From NCBI GenBank assembly GCA_937951685.1, contig CALFBG010000107.1, positions 1 to 36,479 of the forward strand: a DNA stretch of 36,479 nucleotides, given 5' to 3'. Position numbers and translations under genes: made by a program. Shown here piece by piece: positions 28,501 to 35,556 of this stretch. A model generated the notes under the pieces. It saw only the letters and a program-made list of their open reading frames with translations, ran no database searches and was not told where the DNA came from. The DNA comes from an uncultured Saprospiraceae bacterium. GTDB lineage: Bacteria; Bacteroidota; Bacteroidia; Chitinophagales; Saprospiraceae. Positions within the stretch are counted from its first letter, which is position 1. Each line of letters opens with the position of its first letter.

Positions 28501-29257
28501 GGTTTTGAACTGAGATATTACTATGGTGAATCAATACTTTAGCATAAGAAGGGGCAGAACCAAGCTGAGCAACCACGTAGCTATCCGCAATGTATTCGTG
28601 CGTGGCTTTCAAACTTTTTCTAAAAAGATAGATCAATGGATTAAACCACTTGATAATGACGATCAACTCCATCGCTAAGACATCCAAACTGTGCCACTGG
28701 CGAAAATGTACCAATTCGTGTTCCAAAATCCAACGCTGTTTTTCGTCATTTTTATCGCCATTCCAAAAAATATAACTAAAAAAAGAAGCCGCTGGAAAAT
28801 CTCCTTCCATCTCAATCAAAGTATACGCTTCTTCGTTCGATTGCTTGCTCGCCCGAATGGTTCGAAACAAACGCAACAGCCCTACAATTAATCGTAACCC
28901 CATTACCAAAGCCCCCAATAAATAAATGAAAATAACCGCATCGCCAAAAGTTAGACTGAAAAGTGGGCTTGGCTGTTCGATTTGGCTCGCAATGTCCGAA
29001 TTGAGTTGTGCGGCATTAGAAATCACTGGAATAATAAACTCTTCCATCGCTCCTCTAGCTTGCTCCGCCGCCACGGGTGCTTCTAAATCAATGTGTAGCA
29101 TCGGAATAAAAATGGCTAAAATTGGCGTGACGATCAAATACAAACGATTGATTTGAAAGAAAGTCTCACGACGAAGTAGCATATGATAGAATCCGTAAAA
29201 AATCAGGAGGCAGAAACTCGACTCCAACAGATATTGAGGCAATCCGGGAAGATTCAT
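25502..29257 (-). CDS. BlaR1-like M56 family membrane metalloprotease with giant GldM-like periplasmic extension
   Basis: A 1251-residue integral membrane zinc protease of family M56. Hydrophobic helices lie at about 10-27, 38-55, 103-128 and 282-300. The zinc site is HELVH (180-184), with a third ligand Glu221 in THEYIAD; FFSYIFWN just before is typical of the family. In BlaR1/MecR1 such a protease relieves the BlaI/MecI repressor on signal, and the repressor gene lies directly upstream here. After the last helix ~950 residues follow instead of a penicillin-binding domain. They contain recurring WGxIxxP-like elements (343, 487, 761, 912; a variant at ~629) and recurring AxADLWxxLxxGDxLxL-like segments (~581-600, ~708-725, ~1003-1014, end), which recall GldM C-terminal domains. 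No SxxK/SxN/KTG set was recognised. Signal sensed is unknown. Confidence 0.88.
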   Translation of the reverse strand: MNLPGLPQYLLESSFCLLIFYGFYHMLLRRETFFQINRLYLIVTPILAIFIPMLHIDLEAPVAAEQARGAMEEFIIPVISNAAQLNSDIASQIEQPSPLFSLTFGDAVIFIYLLGALVMGLRLIVGLLRLFRTIRASKQSNEEAYTLIEMEGDFPAASFFSYIFWNGDKNDEKQRWILEHELVHFRQWHSLDVLAMELIVIIKWFNPLIYLFRKSLKATHEYIADSYVVAQLGSAPSYAKVLIHHSNISVQNRLVNTFSALIKKRLIMLGQDPSQAWRKIKYFLSLPLLAILMMLFSFNLVEQLPNEITTQLSEVNTYLEDLGAQDLIVVDRIAEKQQTWINWGNEEIQLTPFDGATESLKLVAMKRVDFEKNKLAHFEVYQGGTAVATKSMEFRIVPEGEDYFIKLIPEKGGLEELYQVTSAIETDFNLMLKVDLPSGEALLGVLVVSEAGLLNINGPAQAFSLPQKERFPALAANEKSSSYYFDWGNIHFPLQSVNTTRKEQEVATTKVGTASFQKRLGHRKIDLARLQNSFRDICTILNEEGIPVAMDSLSFQFKKNDTAQQAIFSWAEIQSLWETPQAIADLFGSLAVGDQLLIRQWNRQEKLLFASALEIVASPELRSSMVRFKIGEMEVPLKLAGAVAKDQFQKKYSREQIKSILSGAFAFYKNDTRLPIKNLVFQRSKNGAEIAVTKLVPLDEKQVLSKEAIADLWAALRPGDKLTLSELQLDNQENYPVSFRIATNEVNATAFVQATNDYIRWGKIQTPVHVVNTLDQSAKFTVQSINASVFTASKNQGLSVYHQGVKQAIEKVYIAVLNEKESPLFCDGESECFKTLLTKIKAESSIQLLIRTEAQQVFYAVFSISDSPKSIYRYNQQVSDFITQGIQALSYRVVSSIATPVATFQEEPNLFEWGSIKVPFGESASRQYQQERIVVDYDDLVKSISKDIKIWMADDLMKEGMVSIVRFPNNLHDYPDEQKISLEPVTINLARQEESQDQKINLLLDRVVKGDDVWVSATLDSFSFRLKISVFDPQAAWRPEVNRTALLLDRAIYKFQFIHQEGERTRIKMDTTDARYRWMYEAYKDGKQLDIIHIPNFKTVKRIINETDEVVPRAEIDQTYSLDKSFVDQSVDLFPEFYDFTDKAVVLKWRGLTGKLDNKRDALAGFIASSEKDLALWVGEAQLEIVHFNMTLLPKEGAKVKVIANDIRHETIEKLITELQPKTSIYFDRIVVKGPKGEFLRFPLALVFNLE

Positions 29258-29259
29258 GC

Positions 29260-29628
29260 TTATTCTTTATTTTTGATTTGGTCCAACAATTCATCTAGTT
29301 CGGCGGGGTCAATTTTTTCTTCCGAAACGAAATAGGAAAGCATTTGCGCTTTAGAACCTTCAAAATAATTATCGATAAATTGACGAAAAGAAGATTTGCG
29401 GTAAGCTTCTTTCTTTAAAATGGGAAAGTAACGATATGTTTTTCCAAAAGCTTCGTGTCCCACAATTCCCTCTGTATCCAATTTGCGTACAATCGAGGAA
29501 ATTGTATTATAAGGAGGTTCAGGTTCTCCTAAGGCAATGATCTCAGCAATGATTTCTTTTACAAAAGCTTTTTCCAGTCGCCAAAGAATCTGCATGATCA
29601 TTTCTTCTTTATGCGTTAATCTCTTCAT
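29260..29628 (-). CDS. BlaI/MecI/CopY-family transcriptional repressor
   Basis: A 122-residue winged-helix repressor. The N-terminal DNA-binding part (1-75) has LTHKEEMIMQILWRLEKAFV, the recognition region PYNTISSIVRKLDTEGIV, and the wing with YRYFPILKKEAYRK; the C-terminal part (80-122) is the helical dimer region ending in ELDELLDQIKNKE. Family length and layout are typical. In this family the partner M56 protease, or a protease it triggers, inactivates the repressor. The M56 gene starts 3 bases after the repressor's stop codon, so the two are translated together. Two identical inverted repeats lie 25-59 bases upstream of its start, suggesting it represses its own operon and possibly the divergent gene at 29806. 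Confidence 0.93.
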   Translation of the reverse strand: MKRLTHKEEMIMQILWRLEKAFVKEIIAEIIALGEPEPPYNTISSIVRKLDTEGIVGHEAFGKTYRYFPILKKEAYRKSSFRQFIDNYFEGSKAQMLSYFVSEEKIDPAELDELLDQIKNKE

Positions 29629-29652
29629 GCTAGTAAATGTATAAACTATTTT

Positions 29653-29668
29653 TTAGTTATACAACTAA
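29653..29668. promoter_or_regulatory. Operator 1 of the BlaI-like repressor
   Basis: TTAGTT-N4-AACTAA, a perfect 6+6 dyad with spacer ATAC, 25 bases upstream of the repressor start. An identical dyad lies 19 bases further on; BlaI-type repressors bind such dyads as dimers. Confidence 0.7.
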
Positions 29669-29671
29669 ATA

Positions 29672-29687
29672 TTAGTTTTTTAACTAA
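29672..29687. promoter_or_regulatory. Operator 2 of the BlaI-like repressor
   Basis: TTAGTT-N4-AACTAA again, spacer TTTT. It is spaced 19 bases start-to-start from operator 1 (about two helical turns), so two dimers could bind on one face of the helix. Confidence 0.7.
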
Positions 29688-29805
29688 AAATAAGTTGGCT
29701 TATTTTCTGTAGTATATAAGCATTAGCTTCATCAGCATCCCCCGCTTTATGTTGCCCTACGGAAGTCACCGCAAATGATTTCGCATTGAAAATCTATGTA
29801 ACTCT

Positions 29806-30828
29806 ATGAGTAACTCTATGAAAAAGTTTAGTTTAGCACTCTTCTTGGTGATCAGTGGATTCGTTTGGGTTCAAGCCCAAAACTATATTGAGTATCATCG
29901 TAGTATTCTCCAGATTGAAGAATATGTTTTGGTGGACGCCTACGCTCCGGCATTGGTTTTATTTGATAGTTTATTCGAACAATACGAGTTTGTCTACGCA
30001 ATTGATTGCTTTACGGCAGCACAATTAGCAACCTTGGAAGCGAAACCAACGCAGGCTTTCTTTTTCCTAGAAAAAGGTATTTTGCGCGGATTAAGCTGGG
30101 ATTTAATTGCAGAAAATGGCATACTTAACCCCTTGCAATCCGAAAAAGAATGGTTGAAGTTAAAAGCTGCTTATCCTGAGCTGCGGATGAAATACGAAAA
30201 CTCAATTGATCAGGAACTATGCCGCGAGGTGCAAAAGTTGTATGAAATTGATTTGGCTAAAACGGAAGAACTTAAAGCCGCTTCGCTTGTGTGGGAACAA
30301 ATCGTTTATCCTCAGTGGAGAAAACAGGTTCGCCGGAACATGGAAGTTTTATTAGCAATGATCAAAGAGAAGGGTTTTCCTGGAGAAAAAATTATTGGTT
30401 TAGATGAGTGTTTGGGTGTTGACTATGATATGGCTGCGATGCCACCAAAGTTGCCTGTAATTGGTAGAAATGTTTTACTCAATTCAAAAATGGCCTTTCT
30501 CATGACGGTCCACTATTTCAGTGATCCGCACCAAGATTTTAATGATTTATTATTAGAAGAAGTCAAAAAAGGAAACTTACCACCGGGGCATTACGCCGCG
30601 ATTAATGATTTTCAAGCTAAATATGGTAAGCAAAAATACGGCGATTACGAGTATTATAATCAATGGCATAAAGATGATCGGGCCAAACGGAGGAGCATCA
30701 AAAAAGTGAATAAGCGCAGAGCGGCGATTGGTTTAGGTTCTTATCAACACAAAAGACTCAAACGAAAGCGCTGGTTGCGAGCACGAGCGCAAAAGAAAGA
30801 AAATGAATTGGTCTACATCCGACCTTAG
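29806..30828 (+). CDS. Exported protein, diverged relative of the DUF6624-like protein
   Basis: A 340-residue exported protein. ATGs at 29806 and 29818 are both possible; the latter gives MKKFSLALFLVISGFVW and is an equally good signal peptide start. The body follows the same order as the protein at 24558-25487: a helical TPR-like first part (LEKGILRGLSWD compared with LEKSVAAGWMN), EKEWLKLKA, a helix pair, EKGFPGEKIIG (compare EEFGYPGKTMVG), INDFQAKYGKQKYGDYE (compare IDRINIRNGKKQIYGSQ) and VNKRRAAIGLG (compare VNERRAAIGLE). The QHAD motif is replaced by VHYFSD, so any active site is altered. The C-terminus is strongly basic. Divergent from the BlaI-like gene with the twin operators in between, so co-regulation is plausible. 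I infer paralogy by motif order; percentage identity was not computed. Confidence 0.75.
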   Translation: MSNSMKKFSLALFLVISGFVWVQAQNYIEYHRSILQIEEYVLVDAYAPALVLFDSLFEQYEFVYAIDCFTAAQLATLEAKPTQAFFFLEKGILRGLSWDLIAENGILNPLQSEKEWLKLKAAYPELRMKYENSIDQELCREVQKLYEIDLAKTEELKAASLVWEQIVYPQWRKQVRRNMEVLLAMIKEKGFPGEKIIGLDECLGVDYDMAAMPPKLPVIGRNVLLNSKMAFLMTVHYFSDPHQDFNDLLLEEVKKGNLPPGHYAAINDFQAKYGKQKYGDYEYYNQWHKDDRAKRRSIKKVNKRRAAIGLGSYQHKRLKRKRWLRARAQKKENELVYIRP

Positions 30829-30882
30829 GAAAGCTGTACTTTGAGCACTAAGACAAATTAAATCACTTATTAACTTACATCA

Positions 30883-30915
30883 TTTTTTGAAAACAGGAAA
30901 AAGTTTTTCAAAAAA
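30883..30915. other. Intergenic hairpin between the DUF6624-like gene and the OmpA-like gene
   Basis: TTTTTTGAAAA (30883-30893) pairs with TTTTCAAAAAA (30905-30915) over 11 bases. It is A/T only apart from one pair, with no T-run after it on the + strand, so I do not call it a terminator. Confidence 0.3.
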
Positions 30916-30993
30916 CTGTCCTTAAAAAACAACTAAAGCAATAAGCGAGCTTAATTTACGTATCAAGTTTAAACAAAATTTGATTGCCTGCTT

Positions 30994-32190
30994 ATGAAAA
31001 TACTTTTTGTTGTACTCCTACTTTGCTGGTATCAAGCTGCGTGGAGTCAAAATTTATTACCGAATCCTAGTTTTGAAGATAGCAATACTTGTTTTAAATA
31101 CCAAGAGCCTTGCAGTCCCAAAGCTTGGCGACCAACTACCTTGAAAAGTTTTCGATACAATGAATTTCTAGGCGATCGGCATCGTGTAAAACCACCGGAT
31201 GGTAATCGCTATGTGACTCTCATCATGCACCATGCGGCGCGTACCAACGACCGAAAATTCATTCAAGCGGCGCTACTTTGTCCATTGATTGCTGGAAGGA
31301 CTTACCATTTTAGCCTACAGTTTAAAACGCAGTATAAAGTCGTTCAACAATTTGGTGTTTACTTTCCACAGGAATTGAAGATTTTAAAAAATAATGATGC
31401 CTTACTAAATGTCCAGCCACAGCTTGTCTTTTCAGGAGACGAACAGATGCCCGTCAATACTTGGCAACAACGAAGTGGTAGTTTTGTAGCAACGGGCAAA
31501 GAACAGGGAATTATCATTGGCAATTTCTTTGACGATGCCACAAGTTCTGCCAAAGTTTTAAAAAAACTGAGTCGCAAACAATTAAAGGACAATCCACCAC
31601 CGAGTATTACCTATTACAGTTTTGACCATTTAAGCCTTACGGAAAAAGATAGTCTGATTGGAGATTGTGATCTCGAAACAAATCGCATCTTTTTATATTC
31701 GGATACCACCCGACATATTTTCCAAGATCAACCCTTGACTTTGGCAGATTTACCTGTTCCAATAGTACAACTAAAGGATTCGATTCCGAGTGATACCATT
31801 CCTACGTTAGCAATAGAAAAGCCAGTACTTCCACCTACGATTCCAGTTGCACAAAGCTTTGTTTTACCAGATGTACGTTTTGAGCATAATAGCGCGGTGC
31901 TACTTGAACTCGCCTACCCTGCTTTACAGCAATTATTAGAAATGCTACAAACCAATGAAAACTATCGTTTGCGTATCATTGGGCATACCGACGACGTTGG
32001 TCGCCCGGAGCAGAACTTATTGCTTTCGCAACAAAGAGCTAATCGTGTTGCGCAGTTTTTGATCGCACGGGGAATTTCGGCTAGTAGATTGGAAATATCA
32101 GGGAAGGGAGAAGTGGAACCGATTGCAGATAATCTTACGGCAAAAGGCAGGCAACAAAATAGGCGAGTAACATTTCTGATCGTGAAGTGA
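30994..32190 (+). CDS. OmpA-family outer-membrane protein with N-terminal carbohydrate-binding-like domain
   Basis: A 398-residue exported protein. After a signal peptide (1-19, ending WSQ), residues ~20-220 form a beta-rich domain beginning NLLPNPSFEDSNTC, the opening typical of CBM4/9-like or DUF642-like jelly rolls in Bacteroidota, with four cysteines in the first ~110 residues. A Pro-rich linker (~255-285) leads to a C-terminal OmpA domain (289-398): RFEHNSAVL, GHTDDVG with Asp333, and LSQQRANRV with Arg348, the two residues that hold diaminopimelate of peptidoglycan in this family. There is no beta-barrel, so the protein is a periplasmic or outer-membrane-attached wall anchor. A strong bidirectional terminator follows the stop codon. 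Wall anchoring is known for the family; glycan binding by the N-terminal part is inference. Confidence 0.88.
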   Translation: MKILFVVLLLCWYQAAWSQNLLPNPSFEDSNTCFKYQEPCSPKAWRPTTLKSFRYNEFLGDRHRVKPPDGNRYVTLIMHHAARTNDRKFIQAALLCPLIAGRTYHFSLQFKTQYKVVQQFGVYFPQELKILKNNDALLNVQPQLVFSGDEQMPVNTWQQRSGSFVATGKEQGIIIGNFFDDATSSAKVLKKLSRKQLKDNPPPSITYYSFDHLSLTEKDSLIGDCDLETNRIFLYSDTTRHIFQDQPLTLADLPVPIVQLKDSIPSDTIPTLAIEKPVLPPTIPVAQSFVLPDVRFEHNSAVLLELAYPALQQLLEMLQTNENYRLRIIGHTDDVGRPEQNLLLSQQRANRVAQFLIARGISASRLEISGKGEVEPIADNLTAKGRQQNRRVTFLIVK

Positions 32191-32220
32191 CGCTCCTTAT
32201 TTTCTTACAAATAGTCTAAA

Positions 32221-32258
32221 ATCAAAAAGCCACGACGATTGCGTCGTGGCTTTTTGAT
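32221..32258. terminator. Bidirectional rho-independent terminator
   Basis: A perfect 17-base stem (atcaaaaagccacgacg with cgtcgtggctttttgat) around the 4-base loop attg. A-runs on one arm and T-runs on the other let it work for the OmpA-like gene (+) and the convergent T9SS-sorted gene (-). Confidence 0.93.
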
Positions 32259-32293
32259 GTAATGAAGTCAATTAATAAAATAGGATCAACTTC

Positions 32294-33586
32294 TTATTTA
32301 CTAATGACTAACTTCTCGAAAAACTCTTGTGTACCTACTTGCAATCGAACCATGTAAATACCAGTTGGTAATTCACTGATCGAAAAGTTTGTAGCACCGT
32401 TAAAGCCATTTCCTAAATGAAGCTCTTTAACCATTTGCTTAGTTGCATTATAAATTTGTACGCGCGCCTCTCCGTCAATTTCGAAAGCTGCTGCATCATT
32501 TATTTGCAAGTTTAACTCATTAGAAGCAGGGTTAGGAAACATATTTACCTCATTTGCAATGATATCATATCGTACTGCAATTGTATTCGAATAAGCAAAA
32601 CTACCATTAAAGTCAACTTGCTTTAATCGGTAATAAGACCATCCTTTTGAAGGATTAGCATCCAAAAAGTCATATTCTAAAACAGTAAAAGAATTACCAT
32701 TTCCTTCGACGTAGCCGATGTTGCTAAAACGTCGCCCATCGAAGCTTTTTTCGATTGAAAAATATTTGTTGTCTTTTTCGGAGGCCGTGCTCCATCGTAA
32801 CTCAACTCCTTTGGCATTCGCTTGACCAGAAAAGTTAATTAATTCTACTGGAAGTAAATTTCCGCTTAAAGCATTTAATGCAGTAGTATAAGCCGCACTG
32901 TGTGTACTAAAATCCTCTCCAAGATAATTACTAGCATCGAGTAGAGATGCTTTCATTGAGGCAATATCTGGGAAATCATAGCCATCCGAACCATCGTAAA
33001 CAACATTATCCCATTCATCATTTGGATTGGGACCGCTACCTATCGCAATGGCAGAAATTGGCGCAGTGGTAGATAAGCCCGGCGGTAAACTAGTTTCGTT
33101 AGAGTCATTTTTATCGCCGGTAAATTGATTTTGATTCGTATTAATCGCAAAAATAAACCTGGGCTCTTGCGCAGGATCAATAGCGTTTCCTAAATCTGAA
33201 TCTTGAAAAACAAGCACTTGATCTCCCGAAGAAGCGAGGCTGAAAGATCCAGTAATACGACTATCGGTATAGCTAGTGAAACCTGCGTCACCAGGATTTT
33301 GTACAAAAGTTCCCGCAGGAATCAAGGCAGGAGCGGTATATTGTTGCGCCCCTTCTGTACAAGCTGGACTTCTAAAACCAGCACCATCTGCACCACAGTC
33401 TGTAAAATAAATTACCGTTCCCGCTGCTAAGTCTACAAATGGAACGAAACCAATTCCGTCTGGCGTACCATTAGTTTCCACGTAAATTACTGCAAGATCT
33501 CCAGCATTTAAAACTGTTCCTTGTGCTTGCAATTGATAACTCGCACCAGTCAACACTAATGCTAAAATGAGTAATAATTTTTTCAT
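32294..33586 (-). CDS. T9SS-sorted secreted beta-rich protein
   Basis: A 430-residue extracellular protein. The signal peptide (1-22, ending LQAQ) is followed by a beta-rich domain (~23-235) starting VLNAGDLAVIYVETNGTPDG and containing DLAAGTVIYFTDCGADG and SSGDQVLVFQDS, a pattern seen in lamin-tail-like modules of Bacteroidota surface proteins. Residues ~243-345 are an Fn3-like region (LLPVELINFSGQA, then VELRWSTASEKDNKYFSIEKS) that commonly precedes the sorting tail. Residues 349-430 are a type A T9SS sorting domain (MFPNPASNEL, LPTGIYMVRL). No catalytic residues were recognised, so I read it as structural or adhesive. Single gene, with a -7 promoter element upstream and a shared terminator downstream. 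Confidence 0.88.
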   Translation of the reverse strand: MKKLLLILALVLTGASYQLQAQGTVLNAGDLAVIYVETNGTPDGIGFVPFVDLAAGTVIYFTDCGADGAGFRSPACTEGAQQYTAPALIPAGTFVQNPGDAGFTSYTDSRITGSFSLASSGDQVLVFQDSDLGNAIDPAQEPRFIFAINTNQNQFTGDKNDSNETSLPPGLSTTAPISAIAIGSGPNPNDEWDNVVYDGSDGYDFPDIASMKASLLDASNYLGEDFSTHSAAYTTALNALSGNLLPVELINFSGQANAKGVELRWSTASEKDNKYFSIEKSFDGRRFSNIGYVEGNGNSFTVLEYDFLDANPSKGWSYYRLKQVDFNGSFAYSNTIAVRYDIIANEVNMFPNPASNELNLQINDAAAFEIDGEARVQIYNATKQMVKELHLGNGFNGATNFSISELPTGIYMVRLQVGTQEFFEKLVISK

Positions 33587-33659
33587 ATGAATTATGTTTG
33601 AAGTAATATAGTTTTGAGAATGCTCAATCTATGAAATAAATTTATAATAAAACAAAGCA

Positions 33660-33667
33660 CAAATATA
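33660..33667 (-). promoter_or_regulatory. Bacteroidota -7 element of the T9SS-sorted gene
   Basis: Reads TATATTTG on the minus strand (TAnnTTTG), 73 bases before the ATG at 33586. No clear -33 box is visible. Confidence 0.45.
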
Positions 33668-33776
33668 ACAGTAATTATGTAAAATAAAACCTACTTGTTT
33701 TTGTTTTTTATTTAGCCTATTTTCAAATAAAACTTTATCTCCCTTTGGTTGTATCGTAAATAATTATTTATAACAA

Positions 33777-33808
33777 AACCTAAACTCCAAATAAATGGAA
33801 TTTAGGTT
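33777..33808 (-). terminator. Rho-independent terminator after the tail-collar pair
   Basis: AACCTAAA and TTTAGGTT pair over 8 bases, then after one mismatch TCCA/TGGA pair, around the loop aataaa. On the minus strand the stem is followed by a T-rich stretch (TTTTGTTATAAAT, counting the last stem bases). It lies 24 bases past the stop of the downstream collar gene. Confidence 0.7.
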
Positions 33809-33831
33809 AGTATTAATTTTTTATATTAAGA

Positions 33832-34413
33832 CTAGCTTCTTGAAGGGAAAATACCTTGCAAAGCAATGATATAGTTAATTCCTAAAGAAGGCTGAATATT
33901 ATTAATAGGCTGATTTGATCCAGTATTGGCTGACATTCCTCCTAAAGCAAGACTATGCGATACTCCTCCTAAGAATTCGCCTGCACTAGGTCCAGCACTG
34001 TTATAAATAATATTACCAGAAGAAGTCGTTCCTAAAGTTTTACCTACTGGCGAATCTGCCCCAGGATCATCTTCGTTAACACCGATATTTACTGTTCCAC
34101 CAACTGTTCCCGTAGCTAAAGCGTGACCGTGAGCAGGTAATTGTAATAAGTTAAGTGTATTTGTTTCTGTCCCTTTTCTTTGTCCAAGTTTCCAGTTTTG
34201 TAGTCCAGGACCATTTCCAGGGTGGACAGGAGTTCGCCCTCTAAGATCTGGCAAAGCGAAAGTAGTTCGACCGTCACCACCGTAGGTAGTACCAAGTAAA
34301 GAAAAAAGTGCAGTATTTTGAGCGATAGCTAATAATTGTCCATCACAAAATGCCCAGCCACGTGGCGCAAAGTTTCCACCAAACATGATGATTTCTGCAA
34401 TAAAAGGTTCCAT
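33832..34413 (-). CDS. Phage tail collar domain protein (microcystin-dependent protein-like), downstream copy
   Basis: A 193-residue protein of the tail-collar family (Pfam Collar, the MdpB group). The N-terminal collar motif is complete: MFGGNFAPRGWAFCDGQLL, then LLGTTYGGDGRTTFALPDLR and GRTPVHPGNGPGLQNWKLG. A His-rich turn (LPAHGHAL, ~95) is followed by a Gly/Ser/Thr-rich beta region (~105-165) and the conserved end PSLGINYIIALQGIFPSRS. No signal peptide. In phages the fold makes short tail fibres; stand-alone bacterial copies are widespread and of unknown function. It matches the neighbour upstream along its whole length. Codon and base composition fit the host, and no phage structural gene is near. 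Confidence 0.9.
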   Translation of the reverse strand: MEPFIAEIIMFGGNFAPRGWAFCDGQLLAIAQNTALFSLLGTTYGGDGRTTFALPDLRGRTPVHPGNGPGLQNWKLGQRKGTETNTLNLLQLPAHGHALATGTVGGTVNIGVNEDDPGADSPVGKTLGTTSSGNIIYNSAGPSAGEFLGGVSHSLALGGMSANTGSNQPINNIQPSLGINYIIALQGIFPSRS

Positions 34414-34471
34414 TGATAAATATTTTAGGGTTGATTAATTTAATGTGAATTTTTCTATAAAAACTAAAAAA

Positions 34472-35056
34472 TTAGCTTCTTGAAGGAAAAGGTCCTTGTA
34501 AGGCAATGATATAATTAACACCAAGTGAAGGCTTAATATTATTAATGCCTTGACCTGCTCCAGTAAGAGCAGAACTTCCTCCTAAACTAAGGTTAACCGA
34601 ACTTCCTGCTAACCGTTCAGAACTACTTGCTGCCTCGCTATTATAAACAATATTACCAGAGGAAGTTGTTCCTAGCGTACTTCCTACAGGAGAATCCGTA
34701 TCAGGATCTTCTTCGTTAACACCTACATTTACAGTTCCACTAATTGTTCCGGTAGTTAAAAGGTGATGGTGTGTTGGCATCGTAAGTGTATTCATAAAGT
34801 TCTCTTCACTTCCTTCTCTTTCTCCAAGTCTCCAGTTTCGCAATCCAGGACCAGTTCCAGGATGAACACCAACTCTACCTCTTAGATCGGGTAAAGCGAA
34901 AGTCGTACGACCGTCTCCACCATAAGTTGTTCCTAGAATAGAAAACAACGCTTGATTTGCATTGATAGGCAACAATTGCCCATCACAAAATGCCCAGCCA
35001 CGTGGAGCGAAGTTACCGCCGAACATCATAACTTGAGCCAAAAAAACAGGTTCCAT
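34472..35056 (-). CDS. Phage tail collar domain protein (microcystin-dependent protein-like), upstream copy
   Basis: A 194-residue paralogue of the following gene, 58 bases upstream of it on the same strand. I start at 35056 (MEPVFLAQVMMFGG), which aligns exactly with the start of the neighbour (MEPFIAEIIMFGG); an in-frame ATG at 35092 would add 12 residues absent from the paralogue. It has the same collar motif (GWAFCDGQLLPINANQ, GRTTFALPDLRGRVGVHPG), a His cluster (PTHHHLL), the shared acidic motif VNVGVNEEDPDTDSPVG, a variable Ser/Gly-rich section and the end PSLGVNYIIALQGPFPSRS. Differences are concentrated at ~80-100 and ~145-170, so these are likely the exposed, ligand-facing parts. Most likely co-transcribed with its copy. 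Confidence 0.9.
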   Translation of the reverse strand: MEPVFLAQVMMFGGNFAPRGWAFCDGQLLPINANQALFSILGTTYGGDGRTTFALPDLRGRVGVHPGTGPGLRNWRLGEREGSEENFMNTLTMPTHHHLLTTGTISGTVNVGVNEEDPDTDSPVGSTLGTTSSGNIVYNSEAASSSERLAGSSVNLSLGGSSALTGAGQGINNIKPSLGVNYIIALQGPFPSRS

Positions 35057-35556
35057 TCTTTTATATATTTTAGGGTTAATAAAAACATACACACTGCATC
35101 TAGCATGTATGAAAAGTAATTCATATATAGTATACTTTTGTACAAATAGCTAGCCATTTATACAAATAAGTTGTTATTTTACTTTTAATTGTAAAATTGT
35201 TAAATTATAATAATATTATAGTATGTATTTACTTAAGGTTCGGAGTAGTTAAATTCAAGAAATGCATGAGTGTCATACAAAGCTTTGTCATCGTTTTTCT
35301 AAGTCTTGCTCATCTTACGGTAAAACTCACTGAGTCTGACAAGATTTTTTCAGTTTGAAAATGCTTTTTATTTAGCCCTAAAAAAATATTGCAAACGAAT
35401 AGTTCAAATTTAACATTACATAAATATATAACATATCGTGCAAAAATCCAAGAACATTACAAAGTTACTATATTATAGTAGTTTCCTACAGCGCAATTAT
35501 ACCCTTTATGAAATATAGGTAAAAACACCTATCTTAATGTTTCATAAAAAACATTG
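35057..35556. other. AT-rich intergenic region between divergent genes
   Basis: About 500 bases, strongly AT-rich, between the collar genes (-) and the dioxygenase gene (+). Apart from the nested inverted repeats listed separately at 35505-35555 I see no gene. Promoters for both sides must lie here; no clear TAnnTTTG element was found on either strand. Confidence 0.35.
35505..35555 (+). promoter_or_regulatory. Nested and competing inverted repeats in the dioxygenase leader
   Basis: Outer arms TTTATGAAA (35505-35513) and TTTCATAAA (35540-35548) enclose inner arms ATAGGT (35515-35520) and ACCTAT (35527-35532). A second hairpin, AATGTTT (35536-35542) with AAACATT (35549-35555), overlaps the outer 3' arm and ends one base before the ATG, so the two cannot form together. 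It could be an operator or a translation switch. The region is AT-rich, which raises the chance of accidental dyads. Confidence 0.4.

Noticed and set aside
25502-29628. Beta-lactam resistance (BlaR1/BlaI/beta-lactamase) locus
   Set aside because: No penicillin-binding motifs recognised in the sensor and no beta-lactamase gene nearby; only the regulatory logic is shared.
33832-35056. Prophage remnant suggested by tail-collar domains
   Set aside because: No capsid, terminase, portal, integrase or lysis genes nearby; stand-alone collar proteins are common in bacterial chromosomes.
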